A stretch of DNA of 64,000 bases from NCBI RefSeq assembly GCF_013393905.1, contig NZ_CP040273.1, positions 310,001-374,000 on the forward strand, in the 5' to 3' direction. Source of the stretch: Nostoc sp. C052. GTDB lineage: Bacteria > Cyanobacteriota > Cyanobacteriia > Cyanobacteriales > Nostocaceae. The notes below the pieces were generated by a model. It saw only the letters and a program-made list of their open reading frames with translations. It ran no database searches and was not told where the DNA came from. Both the position numbers and the translations under genes were made by a program. Of this stretch, positions 8,572 to 16,758 are shown piece by piece. Position 1 is the first letter of the stretch. Each line of letters begins with the position of its first letter.

Positions 8572-8588
8572 TACCAACATAATTGGTA
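8572..8588. promoter_or_regulatory. perfect TACCAA-N5-TTGGTA palindrome before the RHH gene
   Basis: Both 6-bp half sites are perfect, with a 5-bp spacer. A further half site TTGGTA lies at about 8601-8606. Position just upstream of the start codon fits an operator for autoregulation. Confidence 0.6.
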
Positions 8589-8676
8589 ATATTCTAGCAG
8601 TTGGTACAATAACTGCAATCGCTAACCAGAGACGGAATTGTGATGCTTTCTTAACTCTCCCGACTTACCATTAAGT

Positions 8677-9813
8677 TCATCTTTGGGGAACAAAACTCAG
8701 GAGTTCTTCAACAGTGAGACTGCGCTTAACTTTTACTGACTCATGCTTTACAGCATCCAGCACTGATTGAATTTCTGGCTGACTGAGTATGATTCCATGT
8801 TCTTGCAGCACACTGATGATCAGATGCCGACCGGAATGTTTGCCTACAACAAGGCGACGTTCCCAACCAACATCTTCCGGCGCAAAAGGTTCGTAAGTAC
8901 CGGGATTTTGTAACACACCGTGAGCATGAATCCCTGACTCGTGTGCAAAAGTATTTTCACCCACGATCGCTTTCCAGGGAGGAACCGGCCAATTAGCAGC
9001 TTTAGCAACTAACCGTGACAGTTCCAGCAACCGTTTTGTATTAATACCTGTTGGGATGTTGTAGAGGTGTTTCAGTGCCATCACAATTTCTTCCAGCGCC
9101 GCATTACCTGCGCGTTCGCCAATCCCGTTGACTGTAGTGTTAACTGATCGCGCCCCTGCTTCAATACCAGCTAGCGAGTTCGCCATTGCCAGTCCAAAAT
9201 CATTATGTGTGTGCATTTCTATGGGAATGAATAGATGATGCACAAGGGAGCGAACTTTGCTGTAAGTGTTCAGAGGGTCGAGAATTCCTACAGTGTCACA
9301 AAAGCGAAACCGGAAAGCTCCCAACTCTTGAGCATAATACGCCACATCCAACAGAAAAGACGGATCGGCTCTGGAAGAATCTTCTCCGCCAACAGATACC
9401 GCTAAACCGCGATCGCAGGCAAAATTAATCGCATCCCGCAGAAGATCCAGCATTACCTGCTGCTTGCCCCCAAACTTAGCGGCAATCTGAATTTCTGAGA
9501 CAGGAACGGAAATATGCACCCGTTCTAAACCACAATCTATAGATGCCTGGATATCGGACAATTTAGCACGGTTCCAGCCAAGTAATTGGGCATTTAATCC
9601 CAGATTAGCGATCGCTCGGATCGACTCTGCTTCTTCTTGTCCCATTGCCGGAACGCCAATTTCCAGTTCTGGAACACCAATGGCATCAAGAAAAGTAGCG
9701 ATCGCAATTTTTTCTTCAACATTAAAGGCTACACCCGCCGCTTGTTCACCATCTCGCAAGGTTGTATCGTTAATCTGAACTGGATGTTTGTTCATAGTGA
9801 AGTGATGATTCAT
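8677..9813 (-). CDS. nifV: homocitrate synthase
   Basis: NifV condenses acetyl-CoA and 2-oxoglutarate to homocitrate, the organic ligand of FeMo-co and FeV-co. Length 378 is normal. Seen: INDTTLRDGEQAAG near residue 14 (metal-binding Asp), ERVHISVPVSEIQI near 97, the EMHTHNDFGLA metal His pair near 200, NGIGERAGNAALEE near 230, and the HESGIHAHG motif near 291. Two starts are possible (MNHHFTMNKHP); the second Met aligns better with short family members. The gene follows a vnfR-type gene on the same strand with a repeat-filled 258-bp gap, so it may form an operon serving the alternative nitrogenase; a second nifV in a main nif cluster elsewhere would be expected. Confidence 0.93.
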   Translation of the reverse strand: MNHHFTMNKHPVQINDTTLRDGEQAAGVAFNVEEKIAIATFLDAIGVPELEIGVPAMGQEEAESIRAIANLGLNAQLLGWNRAKLSDIQASIDCGLERVHISVPVSEIQIAAKFGGKQQVMLDLLRDAINFACDRGLAVSVGGEDSSRADPSFLLDVAYYAQELGAFRFRFCDTVGILDPLNTYSKVRSLVHHLFIPIEMHTHNDFGLAMANSLAGIEAGARSVNTTVNGIGERAGNAALEEIVMALKHLYNIPTGINTKRLLELSRLVAKAANWPVPPWKAIVGENTFAHESGIHAHGVLQNPGTYEPFAPEDVGWERRLVVGKHSGRHLIISVLQEHGIILSQPEIQSVLDAVKHESVKVKRSLTVEELLSFVPQR

Positions 9814-9939
9814 AACCAGCTAACTTGTTGGGTGATTTTGATTGACTTGAGGAATTCGTAATTGAAAGACAGAGCAGCTAACTTGAGTTGTGGAAAGTAA
9901 AAGACATATTTCTTAGCCATAGGATAATAATTGCGAATT

Positions 9940-10060
9940 ACTGTCTTCTCTACGAGACGCTCCGCGAACGTGGCGGTAGCGAGTCTGCCTACTCTGTAAG
10001 AATTGCAAGCTACGCTTTTAGCGTCTGTCTGCGACACGCTGCGCGAACGTAGAGAGAATC
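9940..10060. repeat. Nostoc short dispersed repeats
   Basis: Two related GC-rich units, one with ACGAGACGCTCCGCGAAC (9950-9967) and one with GCGACACGCTGCGCGAAC (10031-10048), separated by AT-rich DNA. The same core occurs near 29167 and 56655. Non-coding; sits between vnfR and nifV. Confidence 0.7.
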
Positions 10061-10071
10061 ATTACAAATTA

Positions 10072-11322
10072 TTAAATATTTGCTACAACTTCCCCAATGT
10101 TGCTAGTGTCATAGCCGCCGAGAATCTCTAATTGCGATCGCACTAGCTGATGTCCCAAGATACTGAGAAACTGCTTTACTGGTTCTTCTTGCAAATATTC
10201 CTTAATAATCACCAAGTCATATCGCGCCCGATGAAGGGGGATAAATCCCAATCCAAAGGCAGCAGCTATAGATGCCGTACTGATACCTGCATCAGCGATT
10301 CCTGAGACTACAGACAAAGCAACATCTTGATGGCTGTGAACAATATGGTCAGATCCTTTAACTTTGTGCAATGGCACTCCTTCTTCTTGGAGTTTTCGTT
10401 CTAAAAGCATCCGACTGCCAGAACCTACTTCATGGTTGACAATAGTTGCTCCAAATTCTACTAAGTCGGAAACTGTTTTAATTCCCCTTGGGTTTCCTGA
10501 TGGGACTAACAAACCTTCTTCCCAAACTCCAAGGGTAATCAAAACGGCACTCTTGCCTGTTAAGGCTTCCCGCACAAAGGGAATGTTATGTTCCCCAGTT
10601 TTGGGATCGTATAAGTGCATTCCTGCAATATGAACTTCACCTTTGCACAGACTACGTAATGCAGCCTTGCTGTGGGCGAAACGATAATGAATTCGCAGTT
10701 GCGGATGCCAACGTTCAGTTGCTCTTGCCAAGAGAGAAAGCACAGGTGTACAACCAGCAATCACAACTGTATTGTGTAGTTTGTCTATATCATCCAGAAT
10801 CCGAACCAGGACTTTATTTGTAACGTTTTGGCTTTGTGCTTCACCCTCCGATTGACGCTCATTACTAGCTGCTTCTGACGCTAATGGCAATTTGCTGATG
10901 CTGGGTAACTCTTCCACCCTTACGGATTCCTTAGCATCAGGGTAGATCGCTGCAAGCGTCTCACCATCAGCTGGAATCATTTCGATCCGAAAAGCATCAT
11001 TCCCAACGAGGGGATAAGCTATCCATTGATCCCCAACCCGCGCTAGACTAACTCGCGATCGCTCTTGCTTAGGGACTGATCCCGCAAGAATTGCCTCAAC
11101 TTCTGGTAAATCTTCTTCAAACCAGAATAAGTCCTCGACTTGGCAGCCAAGAGCTTTGGCTAAACGCAGTGACATAGCAACAGAAGGAGCATATTGCCCT
11201 AGTTCCACACCACCAATACTCTGACGAGTTACGCCAGCTATATTAGCTAATTCTTGTTGACTCATGCCCAAGCGAGTTCTAATTGACTTCAGGTTATTGC
11301 AAAGATTCACATCCAGTTTCAT
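10072..11322 (-). CDS. vnfR: VnfR-type transcription regulator (HTH + molybdate-binding-like domain), copy 1
   Basis: N-terminal XRE-type helix-turn-helix (about residues 8-62: RTRLGMSQQELANIAGVTRQ) joined to a periplasmic-binding-protein-like domain (about 190-410) with GSGSRMLLE and ISTASIAAAFGLGFIPLH. This layout matches the VnfR1/VnfR2 repressors that shut off V-nitrogenase genes in Anabaena variabilis. I start at MKLDVNLCNN (11322): it aligns with the paralogue at 39215-40348 and has GGAGAG 11 bases upstream. Compared with that paralogue it has a Ser/Glu-rich insert near residues 140-160. A 33-bp box lies 135 bp upstream, nearly the same distance as at the paralogue. The ligand is presumably molybdate, by inference. 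Confidence 0.88.
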   Translation of the reverse strand: MKLDVNLCNNLKSIRTRLGMSQQELANIAGVTRQSIGGVELGQYAPSVAMSLRLAKALGCQVEDLFWFEEDLPEVEAILAGSVPKQERSRVSLARVGDQWIAYPLVGNDAFRIEMIPADGETLAAIYPDAKESVRVEELPSISKLPLASEAASNERQSEGEAQSQNVTNKVLVRILDDIDKLHNTVVIAGCTPVLSLLARATERWHPQLRIHYRFAHSKAALRSLCKGEVHIAGMHLYDPKTGEHNIPFVREALTGKSAVLITLGVWEEGLLVPSGNPRGIKTVSDLVEFGATIVNHEVGSGSRMLLERKLQEEGVPLHKVKGSDHIVHSHQDVALSVVSGIADAGISTASIAAAFGLGFIPLHRARYDLVIIKEYLQEEPVKQFLSILGHQLVRSQLEILGGYDTSNIGEVVANI

Positions 11323-11456
11323 GAGGCTGTATCTCTCCGTTAGAAAAAGCCCAGCAGACAAACTTAAATCTGTTAGGTCAATCGCAAGGTTTTCTTGTAT
11401 TTGCCGTTTTTGTTGTCAGACATATTGATGTTTTGACAATTTTGCTTATTTGCTGC

Positions 11457-11489
11457 AAGCATAGCATACACATCGCTAAAATACTTGCA
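11457..11489 (-). promoter_or_regulatory. 33-bp conserved box, copy C (before vnfR copy 1)
   Basis: 24 of 33 positions match copy B with no gaps: AAGCATAGCATACA, a variable middle, then ATACTTGCA. On the minus strand it offers TATGCT as a -10-like sequence, 135 bp from the vnfR start codon. Candidate promoter/operator. Confidence 0.6.
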
Positions 11490-11575
11490 TTGGTGGATAC
11501 TATTTTAGTGATTTAGTGTAGCTTGCTAACCTATTAGTCATCGCCAACGGTAGCAAGCTACGTCACTAAAAAAAC

Positions 11576-11962
11576 TTAGTCCGAGTGCGGTAAATCCTGA
11601 TCTAGATGCCAATTGCCTTTTTTAGTTGGTACTGCCACCCACTGGAGTTCCAACCATAAGATCGGGTTCTTTTCCTTCAACCTTGAGGCGGGATCGCGAA
11701 TAATGCGTGTGGCATTTATGCAAACAGCCTGACATATCCCCAAATCTTGAGCAACGCCTCTGAAAACATCTTTGTTGTCATTAATTGAGGCAAACAGCAT
11801 ATTAGGATAATAAACAACAAAATGTTGTATAAGTTTTGGAGGGCAGCCCCAGTAAGAGTTTACGAGTTCGACGTGGCAGTACTGGAGCAACTCACCTACT
11901 TTGGCACAGCGTTCCTTGACTATGGTGATAAATTTTTCGACTAAAACCTCTTCGGTCAACAT
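11576..11962 (-). CDS. unknown 128-residue protein in the nitrogenase block
   Basis: Not recognised. The start is well supported by GGAGGAG upstream of the ATG. The sequence has a helical N-terminus (EKFITIVKERCAKVGELLQ), four Cys in all, and a C-terminal strand-like LWLELQWVAVP. Its length is close to VnfG/AnfG delta subunits (about 113 residues), but I see none of their typical Trp/Arg-rich start or TWDRE-type motif, so I do not call it VnfG. It lies between vnfR and the divergent nifH on the same strand, 166 bp downstream of that nifH, and could be co-transcribed with it. A role with the alternative nitrogenase is inference from position only. Confidence 0.55.
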   Translation of the reverse strand: MLTEEVLVEKFITIVKERCAKVGELLQYCHVELVNSYWGCPPKLIQHFVVYYPNMLFASINDNKDVFRGVAQDLGICQAVCINATRIIRDPASRLKEKNPILWLELQWVAVPTKKGNWHLDQDLPHSD

Positions 11963-12128
11963 AATGAGTTCTCCTCCTTCAATGAGGTAGACGAATTTTG
12001 GCGTGGTTCAGAACGCCGATTTCTCAAATGATGGTAAGAAGTTTACGCAGTTTTTTCTGCTTTTTCGAGTCAGAGATCGCCAATTGCTCCAGACACTTTG
12101 TATGAGGGATAACCCCTACTGCATCGTC

Positions 12129-13028
12129 CTATTCAAGAGGTATCTCCGAAAATGAATCTGCAACCTTTGTGGAGCTTGAGGTGATACCTAATGTTTGGAG
12201 GTGTCTAAACAACCCAAACTGTACCAGCAGTTCCTCTAGCTGATCGTTAGACATAGATTTCGGAGTGACAAAATCTGTATTCTGGTCAATTGCCATTGCT
12301 AGGTTGCGATAGTGCTGCGCCTGTTCAGACTCAGGAGCATACTCAATCACCGTCTTGCGGTGGAACTCTGCTTGCTGCACCATATTGTCTCTGGGTATGG
12401 AGTAGATCATTTGAGTCCCCAGTTTCTCTGCCAGAGCTTTGATCAAATCATCTTCCTCATCGACTTTGCGAGAGTTGCAAATCAATCCTCCCAGACGTAT
12501 ACCGCCTATAGGTGCATACTTTTGAATACTTCGGCAGATGTTGTTGACGGTATACATTGCCATAATTTCCCCAGAAGTGATAATGTAAACCTCTTGAGCT
12601 TTGCGTTCACGAATGGGCATGACAAATCCACCGCATACCACGTCACCTAGACCGTCATAAAATGTATAATCAAGTCTAACTGCATCATCATAAGCACCAA
12701 GTTGTTCCAGCAACCCAATTGATGTCAAAATGCCTCTACCTGCACATCCTACACCAGGTTCCGGCCCACCCGATTCCACACACAGCGTCTTTCCCCATCC
12801 CACCTGGCGGAAGTCTTCTAGATTCAAATCATCATCTTCTTCTTTACGCAACGTGTCGAGTACAATCTTCTGGTGGAATCCCCCCAAGAGGAGCCGGGTG
12901 GAGTCTGCTTTTGAGTCACACCCTACAACCATCACCTTACGATCCAGATCAGTGAGTCCAGCCACTACATTTTGAGTTGTTGTGGACTTGCCAACTCCCC
13001 CTCTTCCATAAATAGCGATTTTCCGCAT
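12129..13028 (-). CDS. nifH: divergent nitrogenase iron protein (NifH homologue)
   Basis: Dinitrogenase-reductase family, 299 residues. Both [4Fe-4S] ligands are present (GVGCAGRGI and DVVCGGF), as is the Arg target of ADP-ribosylation in CAGRG. It is closer in wording to the clostridial/Anf-type group (MRKIAIYG start, QKIVLDTLRKE) than to the second copy at 37623. Odd points: the P-loop reads GRGGVGKS, with Arg replacing the Lys of the family's GKGG signature; CDSKADST replaces CDPKADST; switch II reads DGLGD instead of DVLGD; and there is a Ser/Thr-rich C-terminal tail. GAGG precedes the ATG. It is divergent from vnfD-CAAD across about 1 kb containing an IS remnant and a 33-bp box. It may be a specialised, slow or regulatory Fe protein, or a decaying copy; the frame is intact. 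Confidence 0.85.
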   Translation of the reverse strand: MRKIAIYGRGGVGKSTTTQNVVAGLTDLDRKVMVVGCDSKADSTRLLLGGFHQKIVLDTLRKEEDDDLNLEDFRQVGWGKTLCVESGGPEPGVGCAGRGILTSIGLLEQLGAYDDAVRLDYTFYDGLGDVVCGGFVMPIRERKAQEVYIITSGEIMAMYTVNNICRSIQKYAPIGGIRLGGLICNSRKVDEEDDLIKALAEKLGTQMIYSIPRDNMVQQAEFHRKTVIEYAPESEQAQHYRNLAMAIDQNTDFVTPKSMSNDQLEELLVQFGLFRHLQTLGITSSSTKVADSFSEIPLE

Positions 13029-13120
13029 AAAAACCTCAATAATGGCGCAGACTTATTAATTCGGCTCCCAGATTATGGTGTAATCAAGCAGAGTATTGAA
13101 TCAAATTGGAGTTGTAAATA

Positions 13121-13348
13121 TTGAAAGTATTTACTACCCAGTTTGTGACTGAATTGATGCTGTTAGATAGTGGACATCAACCGTCTATCCAGCGCTATAA
13201 ATATTGCAGTTATTTGCTAGAAGTTAAACAGCTTCTTACAGATATGGCAGTAAATATTAGCGGGATGCGAGATACAACAAGGATGCTAAAAATTAGTTCC
13301 AATTCTGTCACCAAAAATCCAAAAAACTTCCACAGATACGGCAGGTGA
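13121..13348 (+). pseudogene. transposase remnant (IS1-type helix-turn-helix fragment)
   Basis: A 75-codon frame with EVKQLLTDMAVNISGMRD followed by TTRMLKISSNSV, which resembles the MALNGSGVRDTARVLKIS segment of IS1-like cyanobacterial transposases. No catalytic part remains. It lies in the leader between the divergent nifH and its presumed promoter box. The following 13349-14065 stretch has no supported gene other than the box at 13593. Confidence 0.5.
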
Positions 13349-14065
13349 ATGAGAAATTTCTGTTTACTCACAGCAAGACAAGTATTATTTTCGCTGCAAA
13401 GAAGATACATAAAAAAATCAGTCCAGCCTACGCTATGGCAACAGCTTCGCCAAACGAAAAACCGATTTTTGGGCGGTTTTGCTCCACTTCGATTAACGTT
13501 ATGCCATCACCAATAACTGATGAGGCTGGTCTGATACTCACTTCAAAGGAATCTAAGGAGTTTTTATTCTGGTTTTAGATTCCCTATAAATAAAGAATAT
13601 CATACATCTGGCCAATTTACTTGCGCTGATCAATTAATTTACAAAGAGTATTCGTGGTTACAATTAGTCATCATCTAAACAGCCTCAAAGCCGATAATTG
13701 CGTTATTCTGTTGTTGAAAGTTGAGAAAAATCGTCGATTTCTCTTTGGTGAGATATCTATATTGAGGACAGAAATTAAATCATTTGCCTCTTCACTTCCA
13801 GTTAGAATAGTCTGTCTACTCTTTTTACTCAAAGTCTTTTATATAGAATGATTGGGATTACTTTAAATCTATACAGAACTGTCTATTCTAAACTAACTTT
13901 ATTCTCATTTTGCAATATTAATTTGCGTTATTGTTATCAGTTTTACTATTATTAATTAGAAAGGTTGATAGGATTTTGAAATCAAGGAACTCCAACAAGT
14001 TTCTGACAAAAATTACATATTAGAAGAGTCTGTCTTCTGATCAATTACAACTGGAGCAATCAGCC
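13349..14065. other. vnfD upstream region
   Basis: About 700 bp without a supported gene before vnfD-CAAD. It contains the 33-bp box at 13593 and AT-rich DNA from 13850 to 14040, which probably holds the vnfD promoter and leader. Short frames here have no family resemblance. Confidence 0.5.
13593..13625 (-). promoter_or_regulatory. 33-bp conserved box, copy B (nifH/vnfD intergenic)
   Basis: AAGAATATCATACA, variable middle, TTACTTGCG. Nearly identical flanks to copy A (both continue to a GTGGTTACAATTA stretch about 40 bp on). It lies between the divergent nifH homologue (start 13028, minus) and vnfD (start 14066, plus), so it may control either or both. Confidence 0.6.
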
Positions 14066-16093
14066 ATGCCAATGAAGTTGTTTAAGTGCGACGAAACTAT
14101 TCCCGAACGGGAGAAGCACATATATATTAAAGAGAAAGGAGAAGATACAACCCAGTTTCTCCCTAGCGCCCACGTCGAAACCATTCCCGGCTCATTATCT
14201 GAGCGCGGATGCAGTTATTGTGGTGCTAAATTAGTAATTGGTGGTGTCCTCAAAGACACTATCCAGTTGATACATGGGCCTGTAGGTTGTGCCTATGACA
14301 CATGGCACACCAAGCGTTATCCCAGCGACAATGGCAACTTCCAACTCAAATATGTCTGGTCATCGGACATGAAGGAACAGCACGTTGTCTTCGGTGGTGA
14401 AAAGCTGCTGAAAAAAGCGATGCTGGAAGCCTTTGCCGAATTTCCTGACATCAAGCGGATGATGGTCTACACCACCTGCTCTACTGCTTTGATTGGCGAT
14501 GATATCAAACCTGTGGTCAAAGAAGTCGAAAAAGAACTTGGTGATGTCGATATCTTCACTGTTGAGTGTCCGGGTTTTGCTGGGGTGAGTCAATCCAAAG
14601 GACACCACGTATTCAACATGGGGTGGATGACGGACAAGGTAGGAACCTATGAGCCGGAAATTACCAGCCCATATACTATCAATGTCATTGGTGACTACAA
14701 CATTCAAGGAGATACCTTTGTCCTTGAAAAGTACATGGAAAAAATGGGTGTGCAAATTATTGCCCATTTTACTGGTAATGGTACTTATGACTCATTGCGT
14801 GGAATGCACAGAGCGCAGTTGAATGTGACTAACTGTGCGCGTTCTGCTGGGTATATTGCCAATGAGCTAAAGAAAAAATATGGCATTCCCCGGATTGATG
14901 TGGATACTTGGGGCTTTGACTATGCCAAGGAAGGGTTACGCAAAATCGGTGCTTTCTTTGGGATTGAAGATAGAGCCGAAGCGGTGATTGCTGAAGAAGT
15001 GGCTAAATATGAGTCGAAGTTAGCTTGGTACAAGGAGCGCTTGACTGGGAAAAAGGTCTGTATTTGGACTGGAGGCCCACGTTTGTGGCACTGGACTAAA
15101 GCGCTAGAAGACGATTTGGGGATGAAAGTGGTTGCCATGTCGTCCAAGTTTGGACACCAAGAGGATTTTGAAAAGGTAATTGCCAGAGGTGAAGAAGGGA
15201 CTATCTATATTGATGATGGCAATGAACTTGAGTTCTTTGAGGTGCTGGAGATGGTCAAACCTGATTTGGTGTTGACTGGCCCGAGGGTGGGTGCATTGGT
15301 GAAGAAGTTGCATTTGCCTTATGTGAATGGTCATGGCTACCACAATGGCCCTTATATGGGTTTTGAAGGTGCGGTGAATATGGCGCGCGATATGTACAAT
15401 GCCATTTATTCTCCTTTGATGAAACTCGCTCAATCTGATATCCGTGCAGGGCAAAATAAAACTGTTATCCCTGAAGAAAATAGGAAACTTAAAGAGAGTA
15501 AAGTACAACAATCGAAATCTATTGATATTACATCTACCGAACCGATGCCTACGGCGGTAAACTATGCAGCAGTTGAAAGTTCAGACCTTAATACTCAACC
15601 ATTGCTAATACCTGATAATCAACCATTACTTCAGGATAATGAAGTACAACAATCGAAATCTGTTGATATTACATCTACCAAAGCGATGCCTACGGCGGTA
15701 AACTACGCAGCAGTTGAAAGTTCAGAGCTTGATACTCAACCATTGCTAATACCTGATAATCAACCATTACCTCAACGGCAGCAAATTGGCGGGAAAATCT
15801 CTGCATTTTTGGAGCAATTGCCTAAATACTTAGGTAGCTTTTCCACTGAGTACCAAATGCCAATTATTTGTTTTGCTACAATTATTACAGCGACTATTGC
15901 AGTTAAGATAATTCTAGCTGTATTAGATGTAATCAATGAAATTCCCCAGTTAAATCTAGTTTTTGAGTTGACTGGAATTGGTTACTTAATCTGGTTTGTT
16001 TTCCGATATCTATTTAAAGCTTCTACTCGACAAGAATTAGCTGCACAAATTAGTTTTATCCAAAAAGAAATTGTCGAGGGACAAGATTCATAA
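14066..16093 (+). CDS. vnfD: V-nitrogenase alpha subunit fused to a CAAD membrane domain
   Basis: Residues 1-460 are a complete VnfD: start MPMKLFKCDE, P-cluster Cys in ERGCSYCGAK (Cys49), GPVGCAYDTWH (Cys75) and TTCSTALIGDD (Cys138), cofactor Cys256 in NVTNCARSAGY, and cofactor His in NGHGYHNGPYMGFEG. In Anabaena variabilis VnfD is fused to VnfG; here VnfG is absent. Instead residues 480-573 are two 47-residue tandem repeats (VQQSKS.DITST start), then a CAAD domain (574-672) with two membrane helices near 598-620 and 630-650 and the KASTRQELAAQIS end. CAAD is the thylakoid anchor known from cyanobacterial aminoacyl-tRNA synthetases. GGAG lies upstream of the ATG. The frame is intact, so a membrane-tethered VFe subunit is predicted. 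Confidence 0.92.
   Translation: MPMKLFKCDETIPEREKHIYIKEKGEDTTQFLPSAHVETIPGSLSERGCSYCGAKLVIGGVLKDTIQLIHGPVGCAYDTWHTKRYPSDNGNFQLKYVWSSDMKEQHVVFGGEKLLKKAMLEAFAEFPDIKRMMVYTTCSTALIGDDIKPVVKEVEKELGDVDIFTVECPGFAGVSQSKGHHVFNMGWMTDKVGTYEPEITSPYTINVIGDYNIQGDTFVLEKYMEKMGVQIIAHFTGNGTYDSLRGMHRAQLNVTNCARSAGYIANELKKKYGIPRIDVDTWGFDYAKEGLRKIGAFFGIEDRAEAVIAEEVAKYESKLAWYKERLTGKKVCIWTGGPRLWHWTKALEDDLGMKVVAMSSKFGHQEDFEKVIARGEEGTIYIDDGNELEFFEVLEMVKPDLVLTGPRVGALVKKLHLPYVNGHGYHNGPYMGFEGAVNMARDMYNAIYSPLMKLAQSDIRAGQNKTVIPEENRKLKESKVQQSKSIDITSTEPMPTAVNYAAVESSDLNTQPLLIPDNQPLLQDNEVQQSKSVDITSTKAMPTAVNYAAVESSELDTQPLLIPDNQPLPQRQQIGGKISAFLEQLPKYLGSFSTEYQMPIICFATIITATIAVKIILAVLDVINEIPQLNLVFELTGIGYLIWFVFRYLFKASTRQELAAQISFIQKEIVEGQDS
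15503..15784 (+). repeat. tandem duplication encoding the VnfD-CAAD linker
   Basis: Two adjacent 141-bp units (15503-15643 and 15644-15784), each beginning GTACAACAATCGAAATCT, with high identity. The in-frame length (47 codons) keeps the fusion readable. The high similarity suggests a recent duplication. Confidence 0.9.
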
Positions 16094-16112
16094 GCTATTA
16101 TGCCTTCACATT

Positions 16113-16139
16113 TGCTTTCTTTCACGATGAAAGAAAGCA
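16113..16139. terminator. perfect 12-bp hairpin after vnfD
   Basis: Stem TGCTTTCTTTCA with loop CGA, 20 bases after the vnfD stop. There is no long T-tract, so it may be a weak terminator or a 3' stabilising structure. It ends the vnfD transcript, with no vnfK following. Confidence 0.6.
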
Positions 16140-16189
16140 CAAAGCAAAGGAACACATTCCCCACGCCATACAAGAAGTTGCTCGGATTT

Positions 16190-16400
16190 TGAGCGGCGTT
16201 GCGACCCCGAATAGCCCGTCATAGACATTGCGATCGCTTCTCTACGAACGCGAATAGCGTGTCGGAGACAGAGGCTGCACCCTAAGCATAGCTAGCTATG
16301 CCACAAGGTTTACGGCTTCTGCATAGCTAGGTTTTTGAGGGGTACGCTCGCCGTAGGCATCGTAAAAGCACCACAGTCGTAGTTACTCATGAAGTCTTGT
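16190..16400. repeat. Nostoc short dispersed repeats
   Basis: GC-rich short units (TCTCTACGAACGCGAATAGC, TACGCTCGCCGTAGGCATCG) in otherwise AT-rich DNA between vnfD and the PEP-CTERM gene. No gene supported in 16140-16758. Confidence 0.55.
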
Positions 16401-16486
16401 CATGCGTGTAAGTCGTGCGAAATAAAAAACTTTCTACTTAAAGTTTTGATAAAGTCAGCGTTTAATTACGTAGTTGAATTGATTTT

Positions 16487-16503
16487 TTCCAACCAAGTTG
16501 GTA
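16487..16503. promoter_or_regulatory. TTCCAA-N5-TTGGTA palindrome before the PEP-CTERM gene
   Basis: One mismatch from the perfect TACCAA-N5-TTGGTA seen before the RHH gene. Lies about 256 bp upstream of the secreted-protein gene at 16759. Confidence 0.4.
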
Positions 16504-16758
16504 TGATAGCTTCAATCAAAAACACAAATTTGTATAAAAAAATATGCCATAGATACTGTTGAATAATTCATAAAGTTTAAATGCTCAGATCAAGGACTAT
16601 TTAAGGATTAGTAGTGAGGGATTCGAGACATTTGCCAGCAATCCTATCTATGCGATCGCCATACATCGAGTGTCACTCACAATGGGGAATCTGCTTGATA
16701 AGTTTCTCGCCCTTAACATTTTTTAAACAAGCTATTAGTAAATCTAAAGAGATAATTT

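Noticed and set aside
9810..10037. 75-codon minus-strand frame upstream of nifV
   Set aside because: Composed mostly of Nostoc dispersed repeats.
11576..11962. VnfG/AnfG delta subunit
   Set aside because: Right size and place, but the Trp/Arg-rich start and other delta-subunit marks are missing.
13345..13578. 77-codon plus-strand frame before the 33-bp box
   Set aside because: No recognisable domain, repeat-like segment inside, no good start.
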